A model generated the notes under the pieces. The model was given only the letters and a program-made list of their open reading frames with translations, was not told the DNA's origin and searched no databases. A DNA stretch of 64,000 bases from Pelosinus sp. UFO1 (GTDB lineage Bacteria > Bacillota > Negativicutes > DSM-13327). The stretch's first letter is position 1. Each line of letters starts with the position of its first letter. The stretch covers positions 3,836,001 through 3,900,000 of the forward strand of contig NZ_CP008852.1 in NCBI RefSeq assembly GCF_000725345.1, in the 5' to 3' direction. Below are positions 26,552 to 36,205 of the stretch, one piece after another. The position numbers and the translations under genes were made by a program.

Positions 26552-27109
26552 ATGAAAAAATCTTTGGTAATAACGTTAGTGTTCTTGTTTGTGGTTGGTC
26601 TTTTCACTACTGCCCTTGCTGCTGAAAAATTTGAGGTAAAAGGCCAAGGCAGTGCGGACAACAACTATATTAATTATTTCGCTAAGCAAAAACCATTTAA
26701 CGACGGTGCATCTACAATAACACAAACAGTTGGTGCCGATGGTGCATTAACAATAAAGTATTTGTTGCAGCCAAAAGGCTGGCTTGGTGCGACCTGTGAT
26801 CAGTTCCAAGAAGATTGGTCTGCTTTCACCGGTTTACAGTTTAAGGTAGCAGGCGGAACAAAAGCTAAAATTAGATTGGAACTATATGATGCTAATGGGG
26901 TGTCTTATGAAGCCATATTTATCGATGACTCAACTAAAGGAAAGCTCGTTGCCATCCCGTTTAGCAGCTTCAAAACTAGAACAGACTATCAACCCGCGGG
27001 TGTAGATCCCGACCAACCGTTTTCCTTGGTTCCTGTAAAAACTTTAAATATCTCACCCCTTGAAGGAAAAGGAACCATCATCTTTTCAGAAATGAGACTT
27101 TATAAATAA
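26552..27109 (+). CDS. secreted carbohydrate-binding-like beta-sandwich protein
   Basis: 185 aa with a clear signal peptide (residues 1-23, cleavage after LAA). The mature part is all beta: alternating strands such as ALTIKYLLQPKGWLGATCD, FTGLQFKVAGGTKAKIRLEL and a final GTIIFSEMRLY, the pattern of CBM11/CIA30-like jelly rolls. Aromatic residues in KGWLGATC and EDWSAFTG could form a glycan platform. Same strand and 31 bases behind the GH9 gene, so it probably helps the glucanase bind substrate. Assignment to a numbered CBM family is not certain. Own ribosome site AGGGGGATT. Confidence 0.75.
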   Translation: MKKSLVITLVFLFVVGLFTTALAAEKFEVKGQGSADNNYINYFAKQKPFNDGASTITQTVGADGALTIKYLLQPKGWLGATCDQFQEDWSAFTGLQFKVAGGTKAKIRLELYDANGVSYEAIFIDDSTKGKLVAIPFSSFKTRTDYQPAGVDPDQPFSLVPVKTLNISPLEGKGTIIFSEMRLYK

Positions 27110-27128
27110 GGCAATTGAATTAATTGAC

Positions 27129-27169
27129 TGAAAGATGGTATTACCGTTACAAGGTAATACCATCTTTCA
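27129..27169 (+). terminator. long perfect hairpin after the GH9 unit
   Basis: 17-bp perfect stem TGAAAGATGGTATTACC with its complement (27129-27145, 27153-27169), 7-nt loop. It lacks a classic T-run, so it may end transcription weakly or protect the mRNA 3' end. Confidence 0.6.
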
Positions 27170-27242
27170 AGTATGGGACTTTAATAATTACCAGCTGATT
27201 TCAGACATTTACACCAGAGCAGAAATTATCAAATTCCTTCTT

Positions 27243-28184
27243 TTAGGCTCCTCTTGTGGCGGTTATAATTTGTCTGCCGTCAATATCATGCATTTTTACC
27301 TGAGAAAATCCTGCTGCTTTCAGCCAGTTGGTATATTGATCCAAAGTCCAAGTACCGCCTGTCTTGGTGTTCGCCAGCATATTTACGCCAAAGAGTTCCG
27401 CTCTTGGACTGATTCCCCTAACAAAATCTAAAATGGCTATACGTCCCCCCTTCTGCAAGGAATCATGCACTCTCTTAAACAGGAGAATGTTTTCTTCTTC
27501 TCCGTAGATATGGCAAATGTTACCCAGAAAAACCAGATCAAACTGTCCTGGAAAAACTTCCTCAGTAAAATCACCTGGCACAAAATTAATCTTTTCCCCA
27601 GGTAGTAAAGTTGGTTCCATTATGGCGCAAACTTCTGGTATATCTTGAACTGTAACTTCAGCTCCAGCATCAGCGAATGGCCTAGCATAATTCAGAGGAC
27701 CTCCGCCTAAATCAAGAACCCTCGCTTTTTCTGGCAAGCCATCCAGAGAAATAGTTACTAATTGCTGAGCGATTTCCTTAGCTGTTTTCTTCATTGCACT
27801 CATAAAACCCTTAATATCTTGCTGGTCACGTTCATATTTGTATGGTTGACCCGACTTTAAGATCTCAGGTAGATGGGTCCAGGCCTTAATAACATTAAAA
27901 GTGTGAATCAAAGAGTTACCCAGATAGTTTTCACTGTCTTCATTAAAAAATAAATCATTCGTTTCTGGTGTCACTTTTAAAGTTTCACCATTGCGATTAA
28001 CGTAGCCTAGCGAAATAAGTGCTTCCATCACTGTCCAAAGAGCTCGGCGATCCATGGATAGGTTACTAGCCAAGTCCTCCAGACTAGTAGGCTTATCCCG
28101 TAAGGCATCGAAGATCCCCACTTTTAAGGCTGCCCCTGCCACCAGTAATTCTTGAGGGGCCATAGGATTTTTTAGATTTGGCAT
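27243..28184 (-). CDS. SAM-dependent O-methyltransferase with N-terminal winged helix
   Basis: 313 aa, plant-type/hydroxyneurosporene O-methyltransferase family. Residues 1-90 are a dimerisation winged helix (ELLVAGAALKVGIFDAL ... LEDLASNLSMDRRALWTVMEALISLGYV). Residues 150-300 are the SAM fold with RVLDLGGGPLNYARPFADAGAEVTV, FVPGDF and the FLGNICHIYGEEENILLF segment. It methylates a hydroxyl on an unknown small molecule. Started at ATG 28184 after AGGAGGAAGTT. Stands alone, so no pathway is indicated. Confidence 0.87.
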   Translation of the reverse strand: MPNLKNPMAPQELLVAGAALKVGIFDALRDKPTSLEDLASNLSMDRRALWTVMEALISLGYVNRNGETLKVTPETNDLFFNEDSENYLGNSLIHTFNVIKAWTHLPEILKSGQPYKYERDQQDIKGFMSAMKKTAKEIAQQLVTISLDGLPEKARVLDLGGGPLNYARPFADAGAEVTVQDIPEVCAIMEPTLLPGEKINFVPGDFTEEVFPGQFDLVFLGNICHIYGEEENILLFKRVHDSLQKGGRIAILDFVRGISPRAELFGVNMLANTKTGGTWTLDQYTNWLKAAGFSQVKMHDIDGRQIITATRGA

Positions 28185-28328
28185 ACAACTTCCTCCTTAC
28201 ATTTATAGTATATTTTTTACTCTTTTTTCTTATCTTATATTTCCGCTTTTGCAATTTTTGTCATTTTAAGGCTAGCCTTTTATATGGAAGATATTATTGG
28301 TGAAATCTTCTAGGGCGAAAGCAGAAGA

Positions 28329-28370
28329 AGGGATTGTGTTGAAACTTTAGTTTCGTCACAATCCCTTTTT
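28329..28370. terminator. terminator downstream of gltD
   Basis: 10-bp stem AGGGATTGTG / CACAATCCCT (28329-28338, 28357-28366) with inner GAAAC/GTTTC. T-runs on the plus strand and a CTTCTT run on the minus strand; it lies 42 bases past the gltD stop. Confidence 0.75.
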
Positions 28371-28411
28371 CTCATTCAAAAATTATCGTTCTATTTACTT
28401 TGATTTTGTAC

Positions 28412-29896
28412 CTAGGGCAAGTTGGTATATCCCATGAGATATTCATCACAGTCCTTAGCTGCTCTGCGCCCTTCATCAATCGCCCATACAACGAGACTTT
28501 GCCCCCGTCTGGCATCACCAGCGCAGAACACTCCCTTAATATTTGTGGCAAAGCTACCATTATGAGTTTTTACATTGCTGCGTATGTCTTGTTCCACACC
28601 AAGCTTTTTGAGAATGTCCTCTTCCGGTCCTAAAAATCCCATGGCAATCAGCAGCAACTGAGCAGGCCACTCTTTCTCCGAACCTTGCACCTCTAGAGGC
28701 ACAAACTTTCCTAAATCATCTTTTCTCCATTCCACCTGTATCGTCTTCAAGGATTTTACGTGTCCAGTTTCATCGCCGATGATTTTCTTTGTCATAATAG
28801 AAAATTCCCGCGGATCGGATCCAAATAACGCCTGTGCTTCTTCTTGCCCATAATCTGTCTTAAAGACCTTTGGCCACTCTGGCCAAGGATTGTTAGGCTC
28901 TCTTGAAAGCGGAGGTTTTGGAAGTATTTCAAACTGTACCACACTTGTGCAGCCTTGGCGTATGGCGGTAGCAACACAATCAGTACCTGTGTCACCGCCC
29001 CCGATAATGATAACGTCCTTACCCTTGGCTGACGGGATTCCAATCACCTTCATACTTGAGTCCAGCAGACTTTTTGTATTGGCGCGAAGAAAATCCACGG
29101 CAAAATAAACCCCGCTATTTTCACGCCCACTTGCCATAAGGTCTCTTGGCTTAGTTGCTCCTATGCACAACACAACAGCATCAAAATCAGTCAATAACTC
29201 TTCGGCAGGAATTGATTTTCCTACTTCTATGTTTGTTCTAAAAAGGATTCCTTCTTCCGCCATAAGATCAATACGGCGTTGCACATTTTTTTTGTCCAGT
29301 TTCATATTTGGTATCCCGTACATCAATAGTCCGCCAATTCGGTCAGAACGTTCCAGTACAGTTACCCAGTGTCCCACCTGATTGAGCTGATCCGCACAAG
29401 CAAGCCCTGAAGGACCAGAACCAACCACTGCCACCTTTTTCCCTGTTCTAGTAGTAGGAGGATGAGGTTTCATCCATCCTTGCACATATGCATAGTCAAT
29501 AATAGAACATTCATTGGCCTTGATGGTAACCATAGGTTCGTTAATACCTAATGTGCAGGAACCCTCGCAAGGCGCTGGGCAAACTCTCCCCGTAAACTCT
29601 GGAAAGTTATTGGTCTTTAAAAGACGTTGCAAGGCTTTTTCCCATAAACCCTTATAGATTAATTCGTTCCACTCAGGAATCAGATTATTGATCGGACATC
29701 CTGACGCCGCCCCGCTAATCATCACACCAGAATGACAAAAGGGGGTTCCGCAGTCCATACAGCGAGCAGCTTGTATACGCTGTTTCTCTTCATTTAAACT
29801 ATTATGCAGCTCATTCCAATCTAGAACCCTTTCTCGGGGGGACCGCTCCTTGGCAACTTCTCTGGTGTATTCCATAAAACCTGTCGGCTTTGCCAT
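28412..29896 (-). CDS. gltD: glutamate synthase small (beta) subunit
   Basis: 494 aa. NAD(P)H-oxidising beta subunit that passes electrons to the large subunit. The N-terminal Fe-S region has CMDCGTPFC, SGCPINN and CPAPCEGSC. The FAD-binding Rossmann motif is VAVVGSGPSGLACADQL; the NAD(P) motif is VIIIGGGDTGTDCVATAIR. Near the C-terminus GVFCAGDARRGQSLVVWAIDEGR closes the FAD site. Started at ATG 29896 (MAKPTGF) after GGGAGG; a few more codons are open upstream. Follows gltB by 14 bases. Confidence 0.96.
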   Translation of the reverse strand: MAKPTGFMEYTREVAKERSPRERVLDWNELHNSLNEEKQRIQAARCMDCGTPFCHSGVMISGAASGCPINNLIPEWNELIYKGLWEKALQRLLKTNNFPEFTGRVCPAPCEGSCTLGINEPMVTIKANECSIIDYAYVQGWMKPHPPTTRTGKKVAVVGSGPSGLACADQLNQVGHWVTVLERSDRIGGLLMYGIPNMKLDKKNVQRRIDLMAEEGILFRTNIEVGKSIPAEELLTDFDAVVLCIGATKPRDLMASGRENSGVYFAVDFLRANTKSLLDSSMKVIGIPSAKGKDVIIIGGGDTGTDCVATAIRQGCTSVVQFEILPKPPLSREPNNPWPEWPKVFKTDYGQEEAQALFGSDPREFSIMTKKIIGDETGHVKSLKTIQVEWRKDDLGKFVPLEVQGSEKEWPAQLLLIAMGFLGPEEDILKKLGVEQDIRSNVKTHNGSFATNIKGVFCAGDARRGQSLVVWAIDEGRRAAKDCDEYLMGYTNLP

Positions 29897-29910
29897 TTTC
29901 CATCCTCCCG

Positions 29911-32900
29911 TCAATTTCCGCCGATGCGGGCAAAGTCGCGGTGATTTTTTTGAAAGGCAGCCATTAGCGCTTCATCGCCTGCTAATCCTTCGGTATGAGC
30001 CTCCTCAATGGCTTCTAACATACGTTTGTAGTCTTTCGGGATTACCTTGACAAATTTATGCCATACAAATTCCCACTCTTCCAGTACTTTTTTAGCCCGG
30101 TTACTATCAGTGTAGATAAAATGGTTTTGAATCATTCCCTTGACTTCTGCTCTTTCCCCACTATCTTCTATCAGTGCAAGCTCCACCATTTCTTTATTAC
30201 ACATATGACTAAATCGACCATACTCGTCGAATACATATGCAATACCTCCAGACATACCTGCTGCAAAATTTCGACCTGTTGAGCCAAGGATCACAACGCG
30301 TCCTTCGGTCATGTATTCGCACCCATGATCTCCAACTGCTTCTACGACAGCTTGGATCCCGCTGTTACGAACACAGAAGCGTTCTCCAGCCACACCGTTT
30401 ATATAAGCCTCTCCACTAGTAGCACCGTAGAAAGCTACATTACCAATGATGATGTTTTCTTCCGGGATAAAATTTATGTTCTTAGGCGGATATACGATCA
30501 TTTTTCCTCCGGAAAGACCTTTACCAATATAATCGTTGGCATCCCCCTCTAATATCATGGTCATGCCTTGGGGTATAAAAGCACCAAAGCTTTGCCCAGC
30601 AGAACCGATAAAATTCAATTTAATCGTATCACCAGGTAACCCCACCGAACCATATCTCCTAGTTATTTCACTACCTAAGATAGTTCCTACAACACGGTCG
30701 GTATTACATATTGGTACGGTTGCTTGAATTTTTTCTCCATCCTTGAGAGCTGGTTCACACAGCTTTAATAAAAGTCGATTATCAAGAGATTGAGTAAGAC
30801 CATGATCTTGTGGTATCTGGTAATAACGGCCTACTGTTTTGGGTACTGGAGGTTGGTAAAGAATGGCTGAATAATCCAAGCACTTGGCTTTCCAGTGCTC
30901 TATAGCCGATGACATTTCTAGCTGATCAGAACGTCCAACCATTTCATTCAACGTTCTAAATCCAAGCATTGCCATGATTTCACGTAACTCCTGGGCAACG
31001 AAAAACATGAAATTCACTACATGCTGCGAGTCACCAGTAAACTTTTCTCTTAGCTTTGGATTTTGCGTAGCAACACCTACAGGACAGGTATCCAAGTGAC
31101 AAACCCTCATCATAACACACCCAAGGGCGACTAAGGGAGCTGTTGCAAAGCCAAATTCTTCAGCCCCGAGTAGCGCAGCAATCGCTACATCCCGCCCCGT
31201 CATTAACTTACCATCTGTCTCCAAAGTAACGCGGCTGCGCAGATTATTGATCAGTAAGGTCTGATGTGTTTCTGCTAGGCCAAGCTCCCAAGGGAGTCCA
31301 GCATGGCGGATACTTGTCCGGGGTGATGCCCCTGTTCCTCCGTCGTAACCACTGATCAGAATGACATCAGCCAATCCTTTGGCAACACCGGCGGCAATCG
31401 TACCAACACCTGCTTCAGAAACTAGCTTTACGCTAATACGTGCCCTAGGATTAACATTTTTCAAATCATGGATCAATTCCTTAAGGTCTTCAATGGAGTA
31501 AATATCATGGTGTGGTGGCGGAGATATTAAGCCAACACCTGGAGTCGAATATCGTACCTTGGCGATCCATGGGTACACTTTCCCGCCAGGTAGTTGCCCG
31601 CCCTCACCTGGTTTTGCTCCTTGCGCCATCTTGATCTGAATTTCCTCGGCATTAACTAAATACTCACTGGTTACACCAAACCTGCCTGAGGCAACCTGCT
31701 TGATCGCGCTACATTTCAAATCTCCGTTGGGCTCTCGGTGAAACCGGGCTGGGTCTTCGCCTCCTTCACCAGTATTACTTTTGCCACCAATACGGTTCAT
31801 AGCGATAGCCACCGTCTCATGAGCTTCCTTACTAATGGAACCAAAGGACATAGCACCAGTCTTAAATTTCTTGCAGATTGAATCAATCCCTTCCACTTCA
31901 TTAAGAGGCACAGGTGATGCTCCTTGCTTAAATACCATCAAGCCCCTTAACGTACATTTCCTTTGGCTATTATCATTAATTAACTTAGAATACTCTTTAA
32001 AACTCTCATAGTTTCCCGTCCGGCAAGCATGCTGAAGCTTGTGTATCGTTTCAGGATTATACAGATGATATTCCTCATGACTCCGGTACTGATACTTGCC
32101 ACCACTAACAAGCCCTTCTTCCTGGAGCGGACTGCTGGCAAAGGCAGCTTCATGACGCATTTTGATTCCTTGGGCAATTTCTTTGATGCCAACACCGCCA
32201 ATTCTTGAGATTGTCCGTGTAAAATACTTATCGATAAAAACTTGCCCAAGACCGACGGCTTCAAAAATCTGAGCCCCTTGATAACTTTGTACTGTTGATA
32301 TGCCCATTTTTGATAAAATCTTAATGATTCCTTTTGTGCTTGCTTTACTATATTGGGATATCGCTTTTTCTACCTCTATGTCCGCCATAAAACCTTCTTT
32401 TATCAATTGGGTTATAGATTCAAAGACCATATACGGATTAATTGCCGATACACCATAACCAAGTAGGCAGGCAAAATGATGGACCTCACGAGGTTCGCCA
32501 GATTCCAATATAATACTTGCCTGCGTTCGCAGTCCTTCACGAATCAGATGATGATGAAGACCTGCTACTGCAAGCAATGATGGCATAGCCGCATATTCTT
32601 TATTGATTCCACGATCGGATAAAATAAGAAGGTTAACACCTTCCTCCACTGCCTTTACTGCTGCTGCGAACAGCGCTTTTAGAGCTAATTTGAGGCCCAT
32701 ATCCTCTTGAGACACTTGATATAAAGTGGATAAAGTAATTGCTTTGAAGCCTGAAATATTGATGTTTTTCAGTTTTTCTAATTCATGGTTGTCAAGTATC
32801 GGTGAAGTGAGTTTTACTCGACGGCAGCTTAACGGCTTTTGTGCTAAAAGATTCTGTTCAGAACCGAGCAGCACTTCAGTAGACGTCACAATGGCCTCCC

Positions 32901-34506
32901 GTAATGCATCAATGGGGGGATTCGTAACTTGAGCAAACAATTGCTTAAAATATTCATATAGGAGTTGTGGTCTTTCCGACAGCACAGAGAGAGGAATATC
33001 GTTGCCCATAGCACCAATTGGATCCACCCCGTCCTTGGCCATGGGCACTAGAATCATACGTAAGTCTTCATAGGAATAGCCAAATGCTTTTTGCTTTTGC
33101 ACAAGCTTTATTTTGTCTTCCATCGTTTCCGATCTGATATCAGGCAAATCATCCAAATGAACTATGTATCGATTAAGCCATTCACGATAAGGATGTGCAG
33201 ATACTATATTATGTTTTAGCTCTTCGTCATTAACAATCCGGCCTTCCTTTGTATCGATAAGCAACATTCTCCCTGGATACAACCTATCTTTTTTTATAAT
33301 TTTTTCATCGGGAATATCAAAAACGCCAACTTCAGAAGCTAGTACCACCATACCATCACTAGTAACATAATACCTTGATGGGCGTAGTCCATTTCTATCG
33401 AGAACTGCGCCTATTCTCACACCATCAGTAAATCCCATGGCAGCTGGACCGTCCCACGCCTCCATTAAACAGCTGTGAAATTCATAGAATGCTTTTTTTT
33501 CATCCCCCATGCTTTCGTGGTTAGACCAAGGTTCTGGAATCATCATCATCATGACATGAGGCAAAGACATACCTGACAGCATCAAGAACTCCACACAGTT
33601 GTCAAACATAGCCGAATCACTTCCATCAGGATTGATGACTGGCAGCACTTTACTAAGATCTTCACCGAAAACTTCCGTTTGAAATAGGGCTTCGCGGGCA
33701 TGCATCTGATTGATATTGCCACGTAGTGTATTGATTTCACCATTATGGATGATATAGCGGTTAGGATGGGCTCTTTCCCAACTGGGGAAGGTATTGGTGC
33801 TGTAACGTGAATGAATGAGTGCCAGTGCCGTCTCGCAAGATGGATCATTTAAATCTAGGTAAAAAAGAGCAAGCTGTTCGGCCTTCAGCATCCCTTTATA
33901 TACAATCGTTCTGCTAGAGAGGCTGGAAATATAGAAACTTTCAGCCATAATCGAACTTGACTCCTGGGCAACCTTTTCTCCTCTTTTACGAATAACGAAC
34001 AATTTTCTTTCAAAATCAAGTTCTCTCTTCAATTCATTGCCTCGGCCAATAAACACTTGCCGGATACATGGCATACAATCCTTTGCCGTTTTGCCAAGGC
34101 TAGAAGAATCTGTGGGAACATCCCGCCAGCCTAAAAGCTCTTGTCCTTCACTTTTAACGATATCTTCCAGACAAGCTTCATAGTAACTTCGCTGCTCAGT
34201 ATCTACGGGAAGAAACACCATGCCAATTCCATATTCGCCCCATTCAGGTAAATCAATTTCATCTTTACAAACCTTCTTCATAAAGGCATGGGGAATTTGT
34301 ATGAGGATCCCCGCTCCATCTCCTGTGTCTGGTTCACTGCCAACCCCACCTCTGTGGCTTAAATTAGTAAGACCGATTAAAGAACGCCGGAGTATTTCAT
34401 TTGATTTTTCACCTTTTATATTGACTACAAATCCCATACCGCAGGAATCATGTTCAAGTTGCGGATCATAAAGCCCTTGTTTAGGTGGCACTTTATAATT
34501 TTTCAT
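29911..34506 (-). CDS. gltB: glutamate synthase large (alpha) subunit
   Basis: 1531 aa, full-length for the family. An amidotransferase domain begins at Cys22 after a 21-residue propeptide (HDSCGMGF). Then come the central domain, the FMN-binding synthase domain (about 860-1220, e.g. [20 protein letters not shown] and [10 protein letters not shown]) and the [3Fe-4S] ligand stretch [15 protein letters not shown]. The C-terminal beta-helix GXGXG domain contains [17 protein letters not shown]. Converts glutamine + 2-oxoglutarate to two glutamates, using the GltD electrons. Two-gene operon gltBD. No nitrogen-responsive operator was recognised in the 427-bp upstream gap. Confidence 0.97.
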   Translation of the reverse strand: MKNYKVPPKQGLYDPQLEHDSCGMGFVVNIKGEKSNEILRRSLIGLTNLSHRGGVGSEPDTGDGAGILIQIPHAFMKKVCKDEIDLPEWGEYGIGMVFLPVDTEQRSYYEACLEDIVKSEGQELLGWRDVPTDSSSLGKTAKDCMPCIRQVFIGRGNELKRELDFERKLFVIRKRGEKVAQESSSIMAESFYISSLSSRTIVYKGMLKAEQLALFYLDLNDPSCETALALIHSRYSTNTFPSWERAHPNRYIIHNGEINTLRGNINQMHAREALFQTEVFGEDLSKVLPVINPDGSDSAMFDNCVEFLMLSGMSLPHVMMMMIPEPWSNHESMGDEKKAFYEFHSCLMEAWDGPAAMGFTDGVRIGAVLDRNGLRPSRYYVTSDGMVVLASEVGVFDIPDEKIIKKDRLYPGRMLLIDTKEGRIVNDEELKHNIVSAHPYREWLNRYIVHLDDLPDIRSETMEDKIKLVQKQKAFGYSYEDLRMILVPMAKDGVDPIGAMGNDIPLSVLSERPQLLYEYFKQLFAQVTNPPIDALREAIVTSTEVLLGSEQNLLAQKPLSCRRVKLTSPILDNHELEKLKNINISGFKAITLSTLYQVSQEDMGLKLALKALFAAAVKAVEEGVNLLILSDRGINKEYAAMPSLLAVAGLHHHLIREGLRTQASIILESGEPREVHHFACLLGYGVSAINPYMVFESITQLIKEGFMADIEVEKAISQYSKASTKGIIKILSKMGISTVQSYQGAQIFEAVGLGQVFIDKYFTRTISRIGGVGIKEIAQGIKMRHEAAFASSPLQEEGLVSGGKYQYRSHEEYHLYNPETIHKLQHACRTGNYESFKEYSKLINDNSQRKCTLRGLMVFKQGASPVPLNEVEGIDSICKKFKTGAMSFGSISKEAHETVAIAMNRIGGKSNTGEGGEDPARFHREPNGDLKCSAIKQVASGRFGVTSEYLVNAEEIQIKMAQGAKPGEGGQLPGGKVYPWIAKVRYSTPGVGLISPPPHHDIYSIEDLKELIHDLKNVNPRARISVKLVSEAGVGTIAAGVAKGLADVILISGYDGGTGASPRTSIRHAGLPWELGLAETHQTLLINNLRSRVTLETDGKLMTGRDVAIAALLGAEEFGFATAPLVALGCVMMRVCHLDTCPVGVATQNPKLREKFTGDSQHVVNFMFFVAQELREIMAMLGFRTLNEMVGRSDQLEMSSAIEHWKAKCLDYSAILYQPPVPKTVGRYYQIPQDHGLTQSLDNRLLLKLCEPALKDGEKIQATVPICNTDRVVGTILGSEITRRYGSVGLPGDTIKLNFIGSAGQSFGAFIPQGMTMILEGDANDYIGKGLSGGKMIVYPPKNINFIPEENIIIGNVAFYGATSGEAYINGVAGERFCVRNSGIQAVVEAVGDHGCEYMTEGRVVILGSTGRNFAAGMSGGIAYVFDEYGRFSHMCNKEMVELALIEDSGERAEVKGMIQNHFIYTDSNRAKKVLEEWEFVWHKFVKVIPKDYKRMLEAIEEAHTEGLAGDEALMAAFQKNHRDFARIGGN

Positions 34507-34933
34507 GTCTCTTACATCCTTCCACGTAATTCTTATATGAAAAACTTTGCCTATAAAAGGCTTAGGAATGTCTTAAGCATTACAATATGGATTTTTATGC
34601 TAGAAAGTAAATATATTATTAGCCACCACATAGTCAAATTAGATAGTACTCCCACTAGGCATGATTAATTTTTATCGTCCAAAACTTTAATTCGTTAGAT
34701 TCTATGAAAATTCTGCTAAATTATTACTATTCGTATAAGAAAAGACTTGGCTTAGGCCAAGTCCTCAGACGTAGGCAGAAGCCTTAGTCGTTCTTACTTG
34801 GAATCAAGAAAGTGTTATACTTTCTGATTCCGTAAAAAATGCGTTATCGCTTATCGATAACGCATTTTAAGTCAGATTAGAAGAACACTTGTCTTATCAT
34901 ATCCTAGTGATGCAAGAAATTGTTCTTACTATA
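34507..34933. other. gltB upstream region with three hairpins
   Basis: 427 bp. The part nearest gltB is AT-rich and unstructured. The distal part holds GACTTGGC/GCCAAGTC (34744-34763), a stem GGAATCA...GAAAGT/ACTTTC...GATTCC (34799-34831) and the terminator at 34836-34868. The first two hairpins face neither gene clearly; they may be a structured 3' end of the DUF3298 mRNA. Confidence 0.5.
34836..34868 (-). terminator. Rho-independent terminator of the DUF3298 gene
   Basis: Perfect 14-bp stem AAAATGCGTTATCG / CGATAACGCATTTT with a 5-nt loop and T6 on the minus strand. 66 bases past the stop. Confidence 0.85.
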
Positions 34934-35581
34934 CTATTTTATTGCCATCATATCACTAATTTGCCCGTAGGGAATGGTAAACTTGGGAAAGCCGTAGAAA
35001 TAGGGGGTATATTCATAAAGCTGATAATAAACAACGAGTCCATCTTGTGAAAGATAAAAATCCTGGTTATCACTTATACCTTTAAAAGGCTTAAGCAATG
35101 GTATTTTTTGTTCGGCAATTTGCTGCTCAATCACTAAATTTATCTTTTCCTTATACCCTGTACCTTGTTTAAAAATATCTTTTAACTGATAAAATTCGCC
35201 TGTCTTGGTGTTTATCGTGAAAGCTTTCAAATAGGTCATGGGATGTGCTGCATGTTTTACATAGAGCATTTCGCTGAGCGTCACACTAAGCAAGTGGTGG
35301 TCATTATATTCTACTTTATAACTAACCTTGCCACTGTGATCAGGTGTATTCAGCTTAGCAGCAAACCCCTCAACCTCTTCCTGAATCGCTTTGTTAAACT
35401 TAATCTGTACTTCTCCCTTAGATAAGCCTTCTATTTGCGGATAGGCAATCTCTAATTTATCACGGGTTTCTTCCTTGTCCATAACTTTTACAGTGTTAGG
35501 ATAAGCCACTGTCATGAATAAATAAAAACCTATGGCGATAACCACAGCACTCACAGCAACTAAGCCAAACCGTTTTGTCAT
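34934..35581 (-). CDS. DUF3298/DUF4163 membrane-anchored protein (RsiV-like sensor fold)
   Basis: 215 aa. One N-terminal transmembrane anchor (residues 5-26) with the rest outside. Residues 35-120 match a DUF4163-like region and 125-210 the DUF3298 fold: HPMTYLKAFTINTKTGEFYQLKDIF, then FYLSQDGLVVYYQLYEYTPY. The same fold forms the lysozyme-binding part of the anti-sigma factor RsiV and the N-terminus of PdaC. Here there is no cytoplasmic anti-sigma domain and no sigma factor gene nearby, so the role is unknown, perhaps at the cell wall. Monocistronic. Confidence 0.85.
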   Translation of the reverse strand: MTKRFGLVAVSAVVIAIGFYLFMTVAYPNTVKVMDKEETRDKLEIAYPQIEGLSKGEVQIKFNKAIQEEVEGFAAKLNTPDHSGKVSYKVEYNDHHLLSVTLSEMLYVKHAAHPMTYLKAFTINTKTGEFYQLKDIFKQGTGYKEKINLVIEQQIAEQKIPLLKPFKGISDNQDFYLSQDGLVVYYQLYEYTPYFYGFPKFTIPYGQISDMMAIK

Positions 35582-35723
35582 CTATAAGCCCTTCTCTCAT
35601 TTTATTACATAAATCATAACAACCAAGGACCTACGTGTCAATTAAGAATAGTCCCGGCCTGTCAGTGACAGAAGGAACGATAATTCTGGAAATACAATCT
35701 TTTTTCCAGTAATACCCACGTAT

Positions 35724-35752
35724 TTGCTTCTCTTTTTAAGCCATACTATATA
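35724..35752 (+). promoter_or_regulatory. predicted sigma-A promoter for the 35.8-36.2 kb RNA
   Basis: TTGCTT (35724-35729), a 17-bp spacer, TATATA (35747-35752), pointing into the repetitive G/T-rich stretch. No plus-strand coding gene follows. Confidence 0.5.
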
Positions 35753-35758
35753 GTGTAA

Positions 35759-36175
35759 AGGGTTCGTAATGGTTGAGCCAAGACTGGTGCCGGATCTTAT
35801 AAGGGTTCGGTATTGGTCGGCCAAAGATTATTGTCGGGTCGAAAGGTTCGGCAGTAGTCGGCGGGCAGATCGTTATATGTCTTGTAAGGCTGTGCGGCAG
35901 CCCAACTGTTGTTGTATGGTCAAAAGGGATGTATAACGGTCGAGCTAAGACTGCTATGGGTGCCGAAGTTATAGGGGTCGGCCGTTGTCGGGAGATTGCG
36001 ACCGGTTCGGTAGGTATCTGTGGCAGTCGAGCAAAGGTCAGTATCGGTTGTGTAATGCTTGTGGGTAGTCGAAAGATTGCGTATAGGTATGTAATGATCG
36101 GTATTGGCTGTAGCGTAGATCATTACGGGCTCTTTTTTAGGCTAACGGTTTATTCCGTTAGCTTTTATTTTTATC
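35759..36175 (+). ncRNA. putative ~0.4-kb structured non-coding RNA with internal repeats
   Basis: About 415 bp, G/T-rich on the plus strand and clearly different in composition from the AT-rich surroundings. The motif GGTYGAGCYAAGACTG occurs at about 35766 and 35939, about 170 bases apart, each followed by a TGCCG and then GGTCGGCC; GTCGAAAG and GTTCGG recur as well. Stems can be drawn (TAATGATC...GATCATTA near the 3' end; GGTCGGCC...). A promoter lies in front (35724-35752), and a hairpin GCTAACGG/CCGTTAGC (36141-36162) with a T-rich tail on the plus strand only ends it. Short open frames exist on both strands but lack ribosome sites and look like repeat translations. No known RNA family was recognised. 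Confidence 0.45.
36141..36175 (+). terminator. plus-strand terminator of the putative ncRNA
   Basis: 8-bp stem GCTAACGG/CCGTTAGC, 6-nt loop, then TTTTATTTTTAT. On the minus strand the stem is followed by an A-run, so it cannot serve the minus-strand permease gene. The nearest plus-strand protein gene ends 9 kb upstream. Confidence 0.75.
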
Positions 36176-36205
36176 TTGCTAGATCTCCTCATTATTTTTT
36201 ATAAC

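Noticed and set aside
35929-36204. 91-codon plus-strand and 67-codon minus-strand frames in the repetitive block
   Set aside because: Both translate the diverged repeat, lack ribosome sites, and the plus frame runs across the terminator hairpin; an RNA explanation fits better.
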